Below, piece after piece: positions 1 to 11,012 of a DNA stretch of 64,000 nucleotides. The notes beneath the pieces were generated by a model, which did not search any database, had not been told where the DNA came from, and worked only from the letters and a program-made list of their open reading frames with translations. The stretch comes from Sarocladium kiliense. Lineage: Eukaryota; Ascomycota; Sordariomycetes; Hypocreales; Sarocladiaceae. Every line of letters begins with the position of its first letter. Position 1 is the first letter of the stretch. The stretch covers positions 124,001-188,000 of the forward strand of contig JAUZTG010000015.1 in the NCBI GenBank assembly GCA_030734395.1, read 5' to 3'. A program made the translations under genes and the position numbers.

Positions 1-306
1 GTCTCAGGGGATGGCGCTCAGAGCAATGACGATCCCGACGGAGATGGTGAACAGTCCGCACGCCGCAGGAACAACGGACCTCACGCCCTAGTCCGGGGTG
101 ATAGCGGCCAACGCAACAAAGTCACACCTTCCAGAGGCTTCACGTCCGAGGAAAATCAAGTCTTCATCAAATTAAAGGGCCATAAGGATATTCGGTGGTC
201 AGAGATTACTACGGAGTTCAACAAAAACTTCCCTGAGCGGAAGCGGTCACAAGGGTGTCTCCAGGTGCACTATTCCACGAAACTCAAGAAATGCAACGTA
301 CTTTGA
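1..306 (+). CDS. Myb/SANT-like DNA-binding protein, 3' end only
   Basis: Open from the first base to a TGA at 304-306 in frame 1, so this is the C-terminal 101 residues of a gene that starts outside the window. After an acidic and basic linker comes a helical block beginning FTSEENQVFIKLKG, with the tryptophan of IRWSEIT and then FPERKRSQGCLQVHYSTKLK. Acidic start, W in the first helix, and a basic recognition helix ending in YSTKLK are the pattern of fungal Myb/SANT-like domains. Inference: a DNA-binding nuclear protein. No splice site is needed inside the visible part. It lies 0.7 kb beyond the stop of the NLR gene on the other strand (convergent). A Myb/SANT gene together with a DUF3435 recombinase and an NLR fits a mobile accessory region (see findings). 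Confidence 0.6.
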   Translation, partial: VSGDGAQSNDDPDGDGEQSARRRNNGPHALVRGDSGQRNKVTPSRGFTSEENQVFIKLKGHKDIRWSEITTEFNKNFPERKRSQGCLQVHYSTKLKKCNVL

Positions 307-1018
307 GGAAAACTCGATTAGACAGCCCTGTATGTATCCGAATAGCGCAATGATCATAATATGTTTTCTTGCACTACTCGCTAGGTTGTTACAGTTTGAG
401 GAATCATGCATTTGTACGCATGCCCTAGAAAGCCGCCTTAGAAATAGCTCTGGTCTGGAAGTGGCCTAGCTCCTTCCAATGCTCAGAGACAAGGAAAGAG
501 AGAACGTCACCTATTCCAGCATCCTCCATTACAGTCCATAGCGTACAGGATTCTCAGTGACAAGGAAAGAAATGCTGAAGCCTGTTCGAGCCTCCTGTAG
601 CTGCTTTGCAATATGTTCGAGCGCTTTCTATCCTCACTCATCCACAAAAAGGGCGGTGGTACCCAACCATTGACCAATATGTATTGCCCCGATGGGACCA
701 GGCCATCCTACCAGAATTTGCGGAAGTTGGCCTGGGTATATGTCCGAGAGATGCAGCAGCGAGTGATTGGTGGATGGAAATGCGAGGTTGCTCGTCGTCA
801 TCTTGGGCCCCCTCCGAAAGATCGATCTGCATTCGTTCAATATGTGAGAAAGCAGGCCGCAAAAAATGTATTCCTTTCTCGGTGTTGCGTAGTCCATGTA
901 GTTATGTGGAATCTCTCCTTGTACCACTCTTTAGTGAGGCAAACAAGAGTTTAAACAAACCGTCCTTATGACTTCGGTATCAAAATTCTGTGTACGCAGC
1001 CAGGGAGCGCGGCGTCTG
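307..1018. other. Intergenic, convergent 3' ends
   Basis: Holds the presumed 3' UTRs of the Myb/SANT-like gene and the NLR gene. Several 70-120 codon open frames overlap on both strands here, but none shows a domain, a signal peptide or splice support, so I call no gene. The phrase 'acaaggaaagag/aa' occurs twice (near 490 and 562) in similar surroundings ('ctcagagacaagg', 'ctcagtgacaagg'), perhaps a short degenerate repeat. Confidence 0.5.
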
Positions 1019-4000
1019 TTAGTCCCCTTCCTCAGTATTTGTGACACCATCTGCACTACGGAGGAGTCTGACCACCGCCTTGTGTTCAGCCGCCACGGCG
1101 AGCAGCAGAGTAGTTCGATTCCACTCATCCACCAGCTCCGTAGCAATGCCTCTCGCTTCAAGCAATGTCTTGACTACCGTGGCATGGCCATTCTGTGCTG
1201 CTAGGTGAAGCGGAGTTGATCCAGTCGTAATATTGACGTCCCTAGCAAGCACCAGCTCCACTTTGTTAGAGATGTTGGGTGCTGTCCATAACACTGACGT
1301 ATGACCAGATTTGATCGCTTCGACCTCGGCACCTTTAAGGTGTTTAAGAGCCTCTGCTACATCAAGCAATGTGATCCCGTCCGGGTTTATCGAAGGTACC
1401 GGAGAGCCCACAAAACTAAGTCCCGAATCATCGTTCACAGAAAATAAGAGCTTTGCAATCTCCTTGTCATCAAAACATAACCCGTAAAAGACCGACTTTT
1501 GGAGAAAGACACGCCTTGAGTTCACGTCAACAGCATTTGTAGCGAGAAGTCGCCTCACTATTGGCTCGTGTCCTTTCTCAGCAGCAGATGAAAGAGGTGT
1601 CCGACCTTCTTTATCCCTGGAGTCCGCACTACAACCACGATTAAGTAAAAGATCTATAACATGCTCGTGTCCATTATGTGATGCTGCATGCAGAGGTGAC
1701 CATCCATTGCGATCCGTAACCGTGAGGTCGGCCCCTTTTTTGAGAAGCACGTCAACAACCTCAAAGCACCCATTAGCGCAGGCGACGCCGAGAGGTGACC
1801 TTCCGAAACTGCTGCTCTCATTCGCGCTTTGTTCAGTGGCCAGAGCAATTGCCACCTCGTTCAAGTGGAGCTTTATTGCGTAATAGAGCGGACCAGGTGG
1901 GATGGCCTCGGTTTCTTTGTCCCCTCGCCCTACTTCCGGTGGCTCGATCCACGATCTCCAAGCTTCCCAATTAGGATTGTTCAGGTCGAGAAATTTGACG
2001 CAGAGCTTGGCTATCTCGGCTTCGTTGCGCACACCTAACCGGACATGTCGATGCCAGGCCGTTGCCGCGTAGTTTCGCAAGGACAGACCAGATGAGGGGG
2101 GATCATAGCTACCATCATCCCAAACCTGACGCAAGCTGATATACTGAAGGCAGGCCTTAGCGAGGATGGTGTTCTGGACCTTCTCATAAGAACATTGCAA
2201 GCGATCGTTCTGTTGGATCCAATCTGGCGTAGGCAGCTGGCGAAGCAGGAATTGTCGGACGGTAAAATGCGGTAGATGGACTGTCCTCCGGCCCACGGAA
2301 GGATCGGCGGGGTCATTCCTGACCTCAAGAAGAGGCCCACAGAGGCCAATTATCTCGCTGTCGACATAATCGTCATCCACCACATCGGGCAGATCATCCA
2401 ATGGCAGGTCTTCAAACTCGATGACAAGGACTGCCTCGGTAATTTCACAGACAGTCAGGGGTCGTAGTGCGAATGCAGTCCAGCGCAGAAGGGCGAATAC
2501 ACGGTGCTTCTCCCACCCTCCTAACCGGGTGATTCTAGTCCAGTCACGTTTATAAAGATGATCAAGGTCAGTTGGCGTGTTTTCGATTGCTCTCTGGAGT
2601 TGCTTCTTGTTCATCCCTCTCCTCAAGGATTCATCCAGCATCTTGAGCCAGAGAAAGTGGCCCTCGGATCGATCGGTCATGGTCTTTGAGAGACTCGCCC
2701 TGACGTCCTCGCTCTTGTTTGGTAGCTTCCTATCGACTATGTCTTGTGAGAACGTGGTGGCATCATCATAAACATCTTCGGTCGACATGTGGTACTCGGT
2801 AACACGGCCTGGATCGCCGGTTCGTAGCGCCTGTCGTATCTCGGGCTCCTCGCGGCTGATAACTAGGATTCGGGTGGCCGACGTGGTCGCGTCCTTGACA
2901 TCCTCAAGAAATCTGGCGACCGAGCTGCTGCTGTCGACCGGTGCGGTGCATTCGTCTAGGCCATCGACGACTAGATAGCAGCCCGGTCTGGCGCGCAGAG
3001 CCTCGCGGAGGAGCTGTGTGACGGTCGCACGGGTGGCAACCTGGTCATGCGTTGCCGTCCAGCTCTGGTGGACGAGTGTGAATACATGCGGCTGCGACGC
3101 CGGATGTGACTCGAGCTGGGAGACCCAGGATCGCATGACGACGTAGGGCTCATTGCGACTCTCGTGATCGGACGAAAAGAAGAAGTGGGCGACCGGCGTA
3201 TCGGGAATGGCTGAGAGATGTTCGACGATGCGCGAGCATAGAATGGTCTTGCCAAAGCCGGGTCGTCCGTGGATCCATAGTATCTCGGGCGTGCCTGGTG
3301 TTGAGTCCCGGGAGCTCCACCGGACAAAATCCGGCCGTGTGAAGACCCATCCGCACGTGTCGGGCAATCTCCTGCGCCGCGAGTCCTCGTATCGCTCATT
3401 GGGGGAGTGTTGCCCCAGAACCCAGCTGCGCATCGCCCGTCGCATCTCCACTGACATGATCCGTTAGCTTGAGTCGCGTCACGGGCCGCACCGTCCTCAC
3501 CTTGCATCCCGGCCAGTTGCTGGCGAATCTCGACCAAGGCCTGGCGAATTTCGGTTGACCATCCATGCTCCAAATCCATGCCGGGACCTGATACATTGCT
3601 CTGTGGGCCAGTACCTTGTGAGGCTTCGACGCTTTTGGTGTCCGGTGTTGGCCTCTTACTCTCGCCTCGGTCGGGAGGTACCAGATCGTGCAGCCGCTGC
3701 ACTAGATCGGCCAACTGCGTGACCTGGCCCGTGCGGTCTCCCTTCCCCCATAAGGCCCAGGCAACCTGCCGCCTTCTTGACACGGCCACTCCGTCGCGTG
3801 TTCGGGGTTGATTGACCACACCGAGAGTGGCATTGTTCGGAAGGCCACCCTTTCTCCTCCCGGTTTGAGAGGCATTGTTCGCGTCTAGGATCTTCAAGGC
3901 CAGACTCCGGATGTCTTCCACCACCGTGCGTGTTTCGGCCGAGAGTAGTCCTGTGTCGCCCACACTGTGGTCCCAGCGCTCAAACAGCAACTGCCACGCC

Positions 4001-4134
4001 TCGAACTGCGCATTCAACACATCCGAATCCGCAACAAAAGACTGGTAGGTTTTCACTTTGTCAAGTATGTCCAGGCTTGAGCTGAGGAGGCCTGCGAGGC
4101 CGACTATGCCAACACCGAGTCCCGCGGGCTCCAT
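1019..4134 (-). CDS. HeLo-NACHT-ankyrin NLR (STAND receptor)
   Basis: Two exons, complement(1019..3450, 3501..4134); the 50-nt intron has donor GTGAGG, branch GCTAACG and acceptor CAG and joins the frames exactly, giving 1021 aa. Residues 1 to about 150 start MEPAGLGVGIVGLAGLLSSS and match the HeLo/HeLo-like (prion-inhibition type) N-terminal domain used by fungal NLRs to execute membrane damage and cell death. The NACHT ATPase follows: Walker A GRPGFGKT at 273-280 and Walker B-like LVVDGLDEC. A linker leads to ankyrin repeats in roughly the last 280 residues (SPLHAASHNGHEHVIDLLL, TPLSSAAEKGHEPIV, TPLHLAAQNGHATVVKTLL). Known for the family: the repeats sense, NACHT oligomerises, HeLo executes, often in heterokaryon incompatibility or immunity. 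ATG 4132-4134 begins the HeLo consensus. The ligand cannot be read from sequence. No lesion is visible. Confidence 0.85.
3451..3500 (-). other. Intron of the HeLo-NACHT-ankyrin gene
   Basis: GTGAGG...GCTAACG...TCAG, 50 nt. Without splicing the upstream frame runs through the NACHT-encoding exon in the wrong phase; removing it gives ...GMQG-EDG-free continuity from the HeLo-linker region into VEMRRAMRSWV and on to the P-loop. It separates the effector domain from the ATPase. Confidence 0.8.
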
Positions 4135-6056
4135 GGTACGAGTTGGTGAGTGAGAGAGTCTGGGGTCATTGCCGTGGGGTAAGGTGGGTTATATCTTCTG
4201 CGTTGCAGCCTTGCGAGATGCCTCTACTTTGGGCTGTGACCTGTCGGGACCACCCTCACACGCTGACTGGGGACGTGGCTCCAATCGGCCGCGGCGGCTC
4301 CAGGGGAGGGTTGTCAGCTGTCTGCCTTGCACCGCCACGCAAGCCACTCGGGTGGTCGTCCAACCTGGCCAACAGGCAAAAGACCCAACTACCAACGACA
4401 TCTCCAGTCATTTACTGGCACGACGATGAATCAGACGTACGGGCATCGGCTGCTCCATATCCTAGATCCTGTTCAGGGTCGGTGCAGCAAAGTAGATATA
4501 TTATCGTGCGGTCTGGCCCTCTCGAGGCTTTCAGTACATCACATTCTGGCGGTGCAACGGTGGCTAAATTCGTCCACGCAGACACCCACCGAGGCCTCTG
4601 AAGGCTGGCTGAAGGCTGGCAGCTCACACATCAGGCGAATCGCCAGCGGTATCATCTTTATGCCGAAGGACGCCGTCAACCTACCCTGCCGTCACAAAAA
4701 GCATATTCCGGACACCGCTCATAAAGGGGGGCCCATCTCATGGATCTAGTCACTAACGACCATAGTGTATCACACATACGTTCCGCCGCGTGGGACGACA
4801 CATTTGATAGTTGCTGGGAAAAGTGAACTGGCGCGGCCCCTTGTTGGATGTCACTCTGTCGCTTGTCAGTACACAAAGGCAGCTGGAAGCCTCGTCATTT
4901 GTGCAGGGGATGAAATGGTGACATACTCTACTCTACTATATGGTAGCAACCGAATACGCACTTGGAAAGGCGAGGACGCCAAGGCAGCAAAGGTCTGGAT
5001 GTGACCCCAGAGCTGGGACTACTAGTGAACGTTGGCAAGAGACAGAAACGAGGGTACCTATTTATTTTTAGCAAGGACAGTTTCGTCCACCAGTCCATCA
5101 GGTGCAAACTTGCCAATGCAATGCATTGAATTGAACTTGGTTGGCCTAAGTCTATGCACCTTTCACTCAAGAGAGCTGATGCAGCTTTTGCCCTTCTACT
5201 CCGTTCTGCTCGGCATAGTTCTATGGTTTACAGAATCGTCATGCATGACACAGCAGGTTGAACGCCGGGCAGGGATGTCTCTCCTGCGCCACAAAGGGGG
5301 GTTGCGGCTGCGTGTGGCTTGAGCGATGGGGCACAGAGAAGTTCTTCACAATACGTTTCCTTCTCCATCATCAAAATTGTCAGGCTCCAAAGCCAATGGA
5401 GATTTCACCAACGATGCCGGGCAACAGACATGCAGCAGGTTGGCAGAGGATAGTTGCGCTGTCGAAGTATTCCATGATGCCTGTCGAACATTTATGCAGC
5501 CGAATACAGCATAGGAAATGAAATGGAGCGGGAATCGCGGGAATCGCGGGAGAACCACCGCTCGGCACACAGCGAGACCGGTTTCAAGCAAGGGATGGTG
5601 CTATCTTGGTGCAAGTGCGCACCGAGACTTCAGACCTTTCCATGGCGACAGACCTACAGGCCATACCGAATGAGCGCAAACCCGCGAAAGCCACCAGCTT
5701 GATGGAACAGACCGAGGCCCTTAGAGAATTCAGGATCGCGCCGCAAGCCAGTCAAAGCTGAGCAATACAAGGAGCTGTAGGTACGCAGAACCGGCATAGG
5801 GGCAACACGCCTCGATGGAGTACGCAGAGTTGGATCCTACAGCACCAGGGAAATGCTGGATCCTGTTTCCGGTTCCTGCATAAAGCGCCAGGCTTCTCCT
5901 AAAACGGATGCACGCATCGCGCCAGCCCTCCCAACGCACGGATTGCTTTTCCAGACAGCGGAGAGCGGCAAATCACGAAGCAGCCACGAGATCACGCTCG
6001 TTCCTCAAGGCACGAGACTCTAGAGCATGGAAGTAAGACAATGGAGCCATCACTCG
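4135..6056. other. Intergenic, no supported gene
   Basis: Contains the NLR promoter (just right of 4134) and the 3' flank of the phosphotransferase. Only overlapping, compositionally random open frames are present. A short perfect tandem repeat, gggaatcgc twice and then gggag, lies near 5531-5555. I see nothing else that can be assigned. Confidence 0.5.
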
Positions 6057-6896
6057 TCAATTCCAGAAGCGCGCTAGATGCGCTTTCGCTTCGTCTGGAT
6101 CCCATACACTGAGCTTGCGCACTCTTCCCTCGTTCATCTTGACCGCGACCAGGTCTTCCATGGTCTCCCTCTGCTTCTGGGTGAGACGACCTAGCCTTGC
6201 ACGATGGTCAGCAGCCTCATTGAGTCCAAAGTACTTCGGATCTAAATATCTCCAGAAAATCAGGTCGAAGGCCCAGCAGTTTGCGAAACCGATCATCCAG
6301 GTCTTGTCCTCCCAGCTCTTTCGCATCCTTTCGGAGAGGCACATTTCAGTTGGAGCGCTCCCGCTGAGCTGATTCCCGTTGCCATTGTGATTTGATCCAA
6401 GCGTCTTTTCCTCCTCTTCGAGAATACGCAGGAAAGTCCGGAGACGGGGTTCATATGCTTGCATCCATGGTTCATAAGCCCCGGGCCACTCGTCGGGCTT
6501 CATCAAAAGGAGCCACCAGGGAGGATCCCCGGAGAATTGCGCTGGCGCAGCATAGGCGTACTCCCAATCTATTACACCGGCTATACGTAGATCCCGGTCA
6601 AGAAGAATATTTGATGGGCGGAGGTCTTCCGAAAACAGACGGATGTCTGGCTGGCGCATGCTCTGGCCGTCTGCTGTAGAGGTGAGACGATCCTCGGATA
6701 CAAGTTGCCGGAAAAGGAGGCGCGCAACGAACTTATCTCTAGCGTCGTCCTCGTCCAGAATGGCATCGTTGTGCTGAAAGGCGAACTGTGCGATGTGCAT
6801 ATCCGCAAGGGCAGCATACCAACTTTTGACATCAGAGTACGGTGAAGAGGGCAGCATTGCATCCGGCGTTCCAGTAAATTGCATCAGATTGCTCAT
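6057..6896 (-). CDS. Phosphotransferase (APH/choline kinase fold), N-lobe missing
   Basis: Member of the fungal phosphotransferase-enzyme family (aminoglycoside phosphotransferase-like kinase fold). The first ATG in frame is at 6896 and gives 279 aa. The frame stays open to about 7220, and family-like sequence probably starts a little upstream (SGRPLIQ at about 6915), so the start is unresolved. The catalytic segment is visible as LFSEDLRPSNILLD, with the DFG-like metal site in VIDWEYAYAAPAQFSGDPPWWLL. The conserved middle block ALADMHIAQFAFQHNDAI and the C-terminal block FANCWAFDLIFWRYLDPKYFG are also typical. The ATP-binding N-lobe (glycine-rich strand and lysine) is not recognisable before the next gene begins at 7352. 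The gene is therefore probably 5'-truncated or decayed, and activity is doubtful. Substrate unknown. Confidence 0.6.
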   Translation of the reverse strand: MSNLMQFTGTPDAMLPSSPYSDVKSWYAALADMHIAQFAFQHNDAILDEDDARDKFVARLLFRQLVSEDRLTSTADGQSMRQPDIRLFSEDLRPSNILLDRDLRIAGVIDWEYAYAAPAQFSGDPPWWLLLMKPDEWPGAYEPWMQAYEPRLRTFLRILEEEEKTLGSNHNGNGNQLSGSAPTEMCLSERMRKSWEDKTWMIGFANCWAFDLIFWRYLDPKYFGLNEAADHRARLGRLTQKQRETMEDLVAVKMNEGRVRKLSVWDPDEAKAHLARFWN

Positions 6897-7351
6897 GTTC
6901 TGAATGAGTGGCCTCCCAGACACTCTAGACCAGGGCGGGACTCTAGCTAGGAAGTTGAGGTGCCCTGAAATTGCTGGATACGCCCTTAAGACCCTATAAT
7001 CTAAGTGACCGAACGTCTTGGCTCTATGTAAGGCCGGCGAGCCCGCAGATACTAAGCCAATCACCGCCACGAAGGTAACGTCGAGGGCCGTTAACCCTGC
7101 CCAGAGCTTGCCTCGTATATGCTGGATTCTGGGGAGACAGCCTAAAGCTTGACTCAACTCATCCAGCCGATGTAACCTTCCCTCTAGTACACAGGGCTTC
7201 CGAATTGACTCTTTAGTCAAGGGAAGATGCCTATAAAGGCCGAGTTGAACCCTCAGTGTCGCTGGGTGGTATACTACAAAGCCATCAATCTTTGAGCTCA
7301 GGCCCAGGACAGCACATCATTACCTCCCTTCAAGCCAAACACTCATCTATC
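6897..7351. promoter_or_regulatory. Intergenic with TATA box for the small secreted protein
   Basis: TATAAAG at 7232-7238 on the + strand lies 114 bp before the ATG at 7352, a spacing normal for inducible fungal genes. The minus-strand frame through 6897-7220 continues from the phosphotransferase but lacks an ATG and N-lobe motifs. Confidence 0.45.
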
Positions 7352-7822
7352 ATGAAGAGCTCCGCTCTCTCCCAGGCCTTGGGCTTCCTCTCCCTGGTCG
7401 TTCTGGCCATCGCAGCTCCGGCCACGCCTCCGGCCTCCTCCAACGACACCGAGCATGCCGTCTCGGCCCAGCAGGCGTCGGATTATGTTATGTGCAGCCC
7501 CACAGGAACCGGGTTCTGCAACCTGGGCATCCAGCTGTCGTAGAACCCCGAGGCGTACTACCGTTACGACATCGTGCTCTACGACAGCTCGTGCAACGTC
7601 ATCGGAGGCGCCGTCAGGAACGCCGGATACTTCCACCACTCCCTTACGTCTCAGCTGCCCTACACGGTCGAGATTGAAGTCAACGGCCACCGCCCGGGTC
7701 TCCAACCCGCCGGACATTTCGACTATGCCGGCCGCAGGACCGGGCTCAGCGGCCACTGCTTCAACTGCGGGTACATGAACCACGGGACGTGCTGCCAAAC
7801 CGCCTTCCAATGCGTTTTCTAA
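7352..7822 (+). pseudogene. Small secreted Cys-containing protein with an in-frame TAG
   Basis: ATG 7352 opens a signal peptide (MKSSALSQALGFLSLVVLAIAA). The frame runs to a TAG at 7541-7543 after 63 codons, then stays open and protein-like for another 92 codons to TAA 7820-7822. The part after the stop (AYYRYDIVLYDSSCNVIGG, then four Cys in the last 20 residues, CFNCGYMNHGTCCQT) continues smoothly from LGIQLS. A single CAG-to-TAG change (CpA to TpA) would explain the lesion; that is the direction RIP favours, but one site proves nothing. The restored length would be about 156 aa, typical of a secreted effector-like or antimicrobial-type small protein, family not recognised. TATA box at 7232. 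Alternatives are stop-codon readthrough or a sequencing error. Confidence 0.6.
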
Positions 7823-8311
7823 GCGTAGCCTTGCCAGCAAGAACCATCCGCTTTCGGCTCCCTTGCCAGTATGACCTTTGCCAGCAAGACCTTCGCCAGC
7901 CACAGGCTTACGACCAGTGTCTTGGTACGAGCCTGAGATTGTGATCATCAAGAAAGCAGCGACTTGAATAATAAGGCAAAGCATGGCAGAGGGAAACATG
8001 ACACGATAGACGTAGATACTTCTTTTCTTAAATCTATGGATTTTATTGGCCTACCTTTGGCATGCTATAAATTTCTTTCTCCCTCTTCTAATCATCTGGC
8101 GCTTCTCGATCTCTCTCGAACGTCACCGCTTGACTTGGTAAGCCGGACGGAGAGGCACGCCGTGAACTTCATGAGCATGGTTCTTGAAATGAATGGTCCA
8201 AGTGCTGAAATTGAATCTCTGTGCACTTGGGGTGGTAGCACTTTATCAGCTCGCCACGCCGTTCAGCGTGTTCCCGCTCTTCCAGGTGGGCTTCGTCAAT
8301 TTACCAGACAA
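7823..8311. other. Intergenic, convergent 3' ends
   Basis: 3' flanks of the broken secreted-protein gene and of the DUF3435 gene. The motif ttgccagcaagac/a recurs at about 7830, 7878 and 7893 with variants, a short degenerate repeat just after the stop codon. No gene seen. Confidence 0.45.
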
Positions 8312-11012
8312 TCATTCCCTGACCATCTTGCGGCACCTGAGTTTGCGCACTCGCCTCTGCTGAACTTGATCTGATGACCGTAGCGTGATGTGGTGAACCT
8401 TTTGGACATGGGCCCGAAAGTGGTCCATATTATGAAATGCAAGATCTTGACCTTGATCCTGAACTCTGCAAGCAGGGTGTTTACACACCATCTTTTCGCC
8501 GCGTCGCTGGGCCTTCTCGCGCTGAACGAGATGCTGGTTATCAAAGTGATCGTTTCTGACGGTTGGACGAGTGTATCTGAAAGTGCGCTCCTCAAAAGAC
8601 AGCCGCTCGTCGCCGATGCAGTCTGGGCATTGGCTCACCTGCATAAGCAGTGGGAATTGATCGGAGCTGGGTCGGTGTTCACTTTGCGCTCCAGATGACT
8701 CAGATTTGACACGGGGTTCCGCCCTCGGTCTTTGGATGCGGTGACGCTTGACAGTTTCGCGTTTGTCACATAGATCCACCATGAGTTGGACAGCCTCGAT
8801 CCTTCTCTCGAGTAATTGATCGTCTGTCAGGCTGTCAGGCTGGTGGCAGAGAATTTTTGCCAGCCTGGCACGCTCTGGAATATGTACATCGATGTCAGGT
8901 TCGATGTACTCCTCCTCCTCCTCACCCTTTGCCTGGCGCTCGATATCCCAGGTGGGGCGGTTATAGAAGTAGTCTTCGCGGTATTCTTTTACGACCTGCT
9001 TGTCTCGCTGCGCGCGCTTCGTGCGGATTGTATTGGAGATCTGCCGGATCTGTTCTTCGTTCTCACAGCCCTCGATGCGATATTTGCCCTGTTTAAGCTG
9101 TGCTCGCTGCTCTTCGAGCTCAGTGATCTCTGGGTCCGGCGCTAAATTGGCCCAGACTTCATCGGGTACCATATCTGCAGTGGCGCGGGGATCACGGGTA
9201 AGGCTGACGTGTGCAAATAATCGAAAAAGCTGGGATTCCTTTTCTTCTTCCAAGAACGCATTTTGGATATCGAAATTGGCGTTCTCATTCAGGTAGGCAC
9301 TCTGAAAAGTCATGAAGCGAGGATCTTGGCGCATAATCTGGTCGCGGACAGAGTCTGGTGCGTCCCCTGCAATGGAATAGGGTCAGTCCATCGCCTGTCA
9401 TAACGCAAAGCATGCCTTCATGTAGACTGGTGCAGTGATGAACGGTGAGTGGTCATGTACATACCATTAGCCGCATTGCCTGCGCCCCTCCGCGCAAAGC
9501 GAGGCGTCCATCTTTTCTCGTGTCCCGAATCCAGACTTTGCTGACCGATGTCATCTCTAAGCTTAGAGTAGAGCATGGCCTCATCGTCACAGAGCTCTGC
9601 GCCACGGTAACGGCGGAAGACTGGCCGTAGTAACATAGACCTCTTCCATCGAAGTGGGGTACTGTGTTTGAATTGTGGTGGCTTGGATTGGAAAATGGCA
9701 GCCGCGTCCGTTAGACTCGGCGCATCGAACGCATCATCGTGGAGAGCGAGGGCGAGGATCGTTGACACAACGCAAAAGATCAGCCTCTTAGCCGGAGTGA
9801 AGTAAAAGACGGTCCTAAAAGCGGTCGTCAGCAGACTGACTGGGTAAAGAAGCCGAATGGAGGGGTTTAGAGCAAGTGAACATACGGCTTGGGCTTGTTG
9901 TCAGCACCCTTATGATGAATGAACCTGATAGCCATGGCTGGCATGCATCTTCCGGTGGTGGGGTGTCGAACAATCATCATCTGGATATCCTCGTAGCAAA
10001 GTGCCTTTGGGCGTCCCCTTCTCAAGGTCTCTTTGGAGAGAAGGCTGAGGACTTCTTTCGACTTCTCATCTGCGGGGATTTCCTGGTCCTCACCGCTGTC
10101 AGAAGAGGACGAGTGGACCACATTTTGGCCAAAGAGTTCGTGGATAGAACCATCCTTGGGCTTTTGCCGCTCTCCATCCACCAGCTCGGCTGGTCGCGCA
10201 CCTGTGTAGCATAGAAGCTGGTAGCAGCCAGCCAAGCTGATGCGATGTCGTTCACCCGGGAAGATGGTCGTATCGTACCCGATGTTGAACGTTAGGATAA
10301 CTCGAAGGTTATCGACGTTGAGCACCGGCTTACCATCCATGTTGGGCGGACGGTGTCCAAAGCGGGGAACGAGTACGCTGCGATAATACTGTTAGGTGTC
10401 AATTGCGGCTTACGCTCAAGCTTGATAGTCGCCCGGGGTGGAAATTGCGTCCGATGGAAGATCCCTCACTTACCTTATACACCTCTTTGGTGTCGTTGCG
10501 GTCCATGTATTGCCCATTCACGGTGGTGTAAAGTTGCTGAAACTGGCGGATATACTCGTGACCGCTACCCCATGACGTGATCTTGTACCGCTCGCAAATG
10601 TACAGGAGAAAGTCTTGTGTCGTTCCGCGGTCGAGGTGTTCGATGGTTGTTTTCCAATCGCCGACCTTCATCTCGTTGCAATACCTATGCAGAACAAGGT
10701 CAGGAAAAGAAGAGGCAACACAAAGAGCCATGGGAATGGCAGAGTTTCTGCTGCTGCATACCGCTTCCACTTCTTGAAGATGCCGCTGACATTGATCTCT
10801 GTTTGATCCGAGTACCTGGGCTTGATGAAGCGGACGTTGCCTAGCTGCGCTCGATGAGCAGCATGCTCCTCGACCGATAGCGTAGGCTTTTGCTTTGCGG
10901 TTCGATTCTGTGCTTGCCGGGCATTGAAGCGATCGACAAAGCTCGCGTGGTTCTCATGTAGACCACCTTTGGTTGCAGCCATAACGGTGTTGCTCACTGA
11001 GTTGATGGGCAT
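8312..11012 (-). CDS. DUF3435 tyrosine recombinase, Starship captain-like, with zinc fingers
   Basis: Five exons, complement(8312..9366, 9465..9814, 9886..10388, 10474..10684, 10762..11012); all four introns (98, 71, 85, 77 nt) are GT-AG and close in frame, giving 789 aa. DUF3435 (PF11917, 'FluG domain') proteins include the tyrosine recombinases that mobilise Starship elements. Catalytic-type residues by position: box I Arg 219 in CYTGARPAEL, beta-strand Lys 314 in HHKGADNK, box II Arg 430/431 in RFARRGAGNAAN, and Tyr 463 in FQSAYLNE. The family block VSLTRDPRATADMVPDEVW follows. The C-terminus has two C2H2-like fingers (CPDC...H, CKHPAC...HFRAHVQKVH), probably for DNA binding. The start is the first true ATG (11012); the frame is open upstream without one. 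No stop or frameshift was found, unlike many captain relics. It reads leftward, away from the AT-rich island. Confidence 0.85.

Noticed and set aside
4143..6056. Several 80-150 codon frames right of the NLR
   Set aside because: They overlap in several phases on both strands with no conserved motif; random in appearance.
7343..7999. 218-codon minus-strand frame over the small secreted protein
   Set aside because: Gly/Val/Arg-rich shadow of the GC-rich plus-strand frame, with no motif; the plus strand has a signal peptide, Cys pattern and TATA box.
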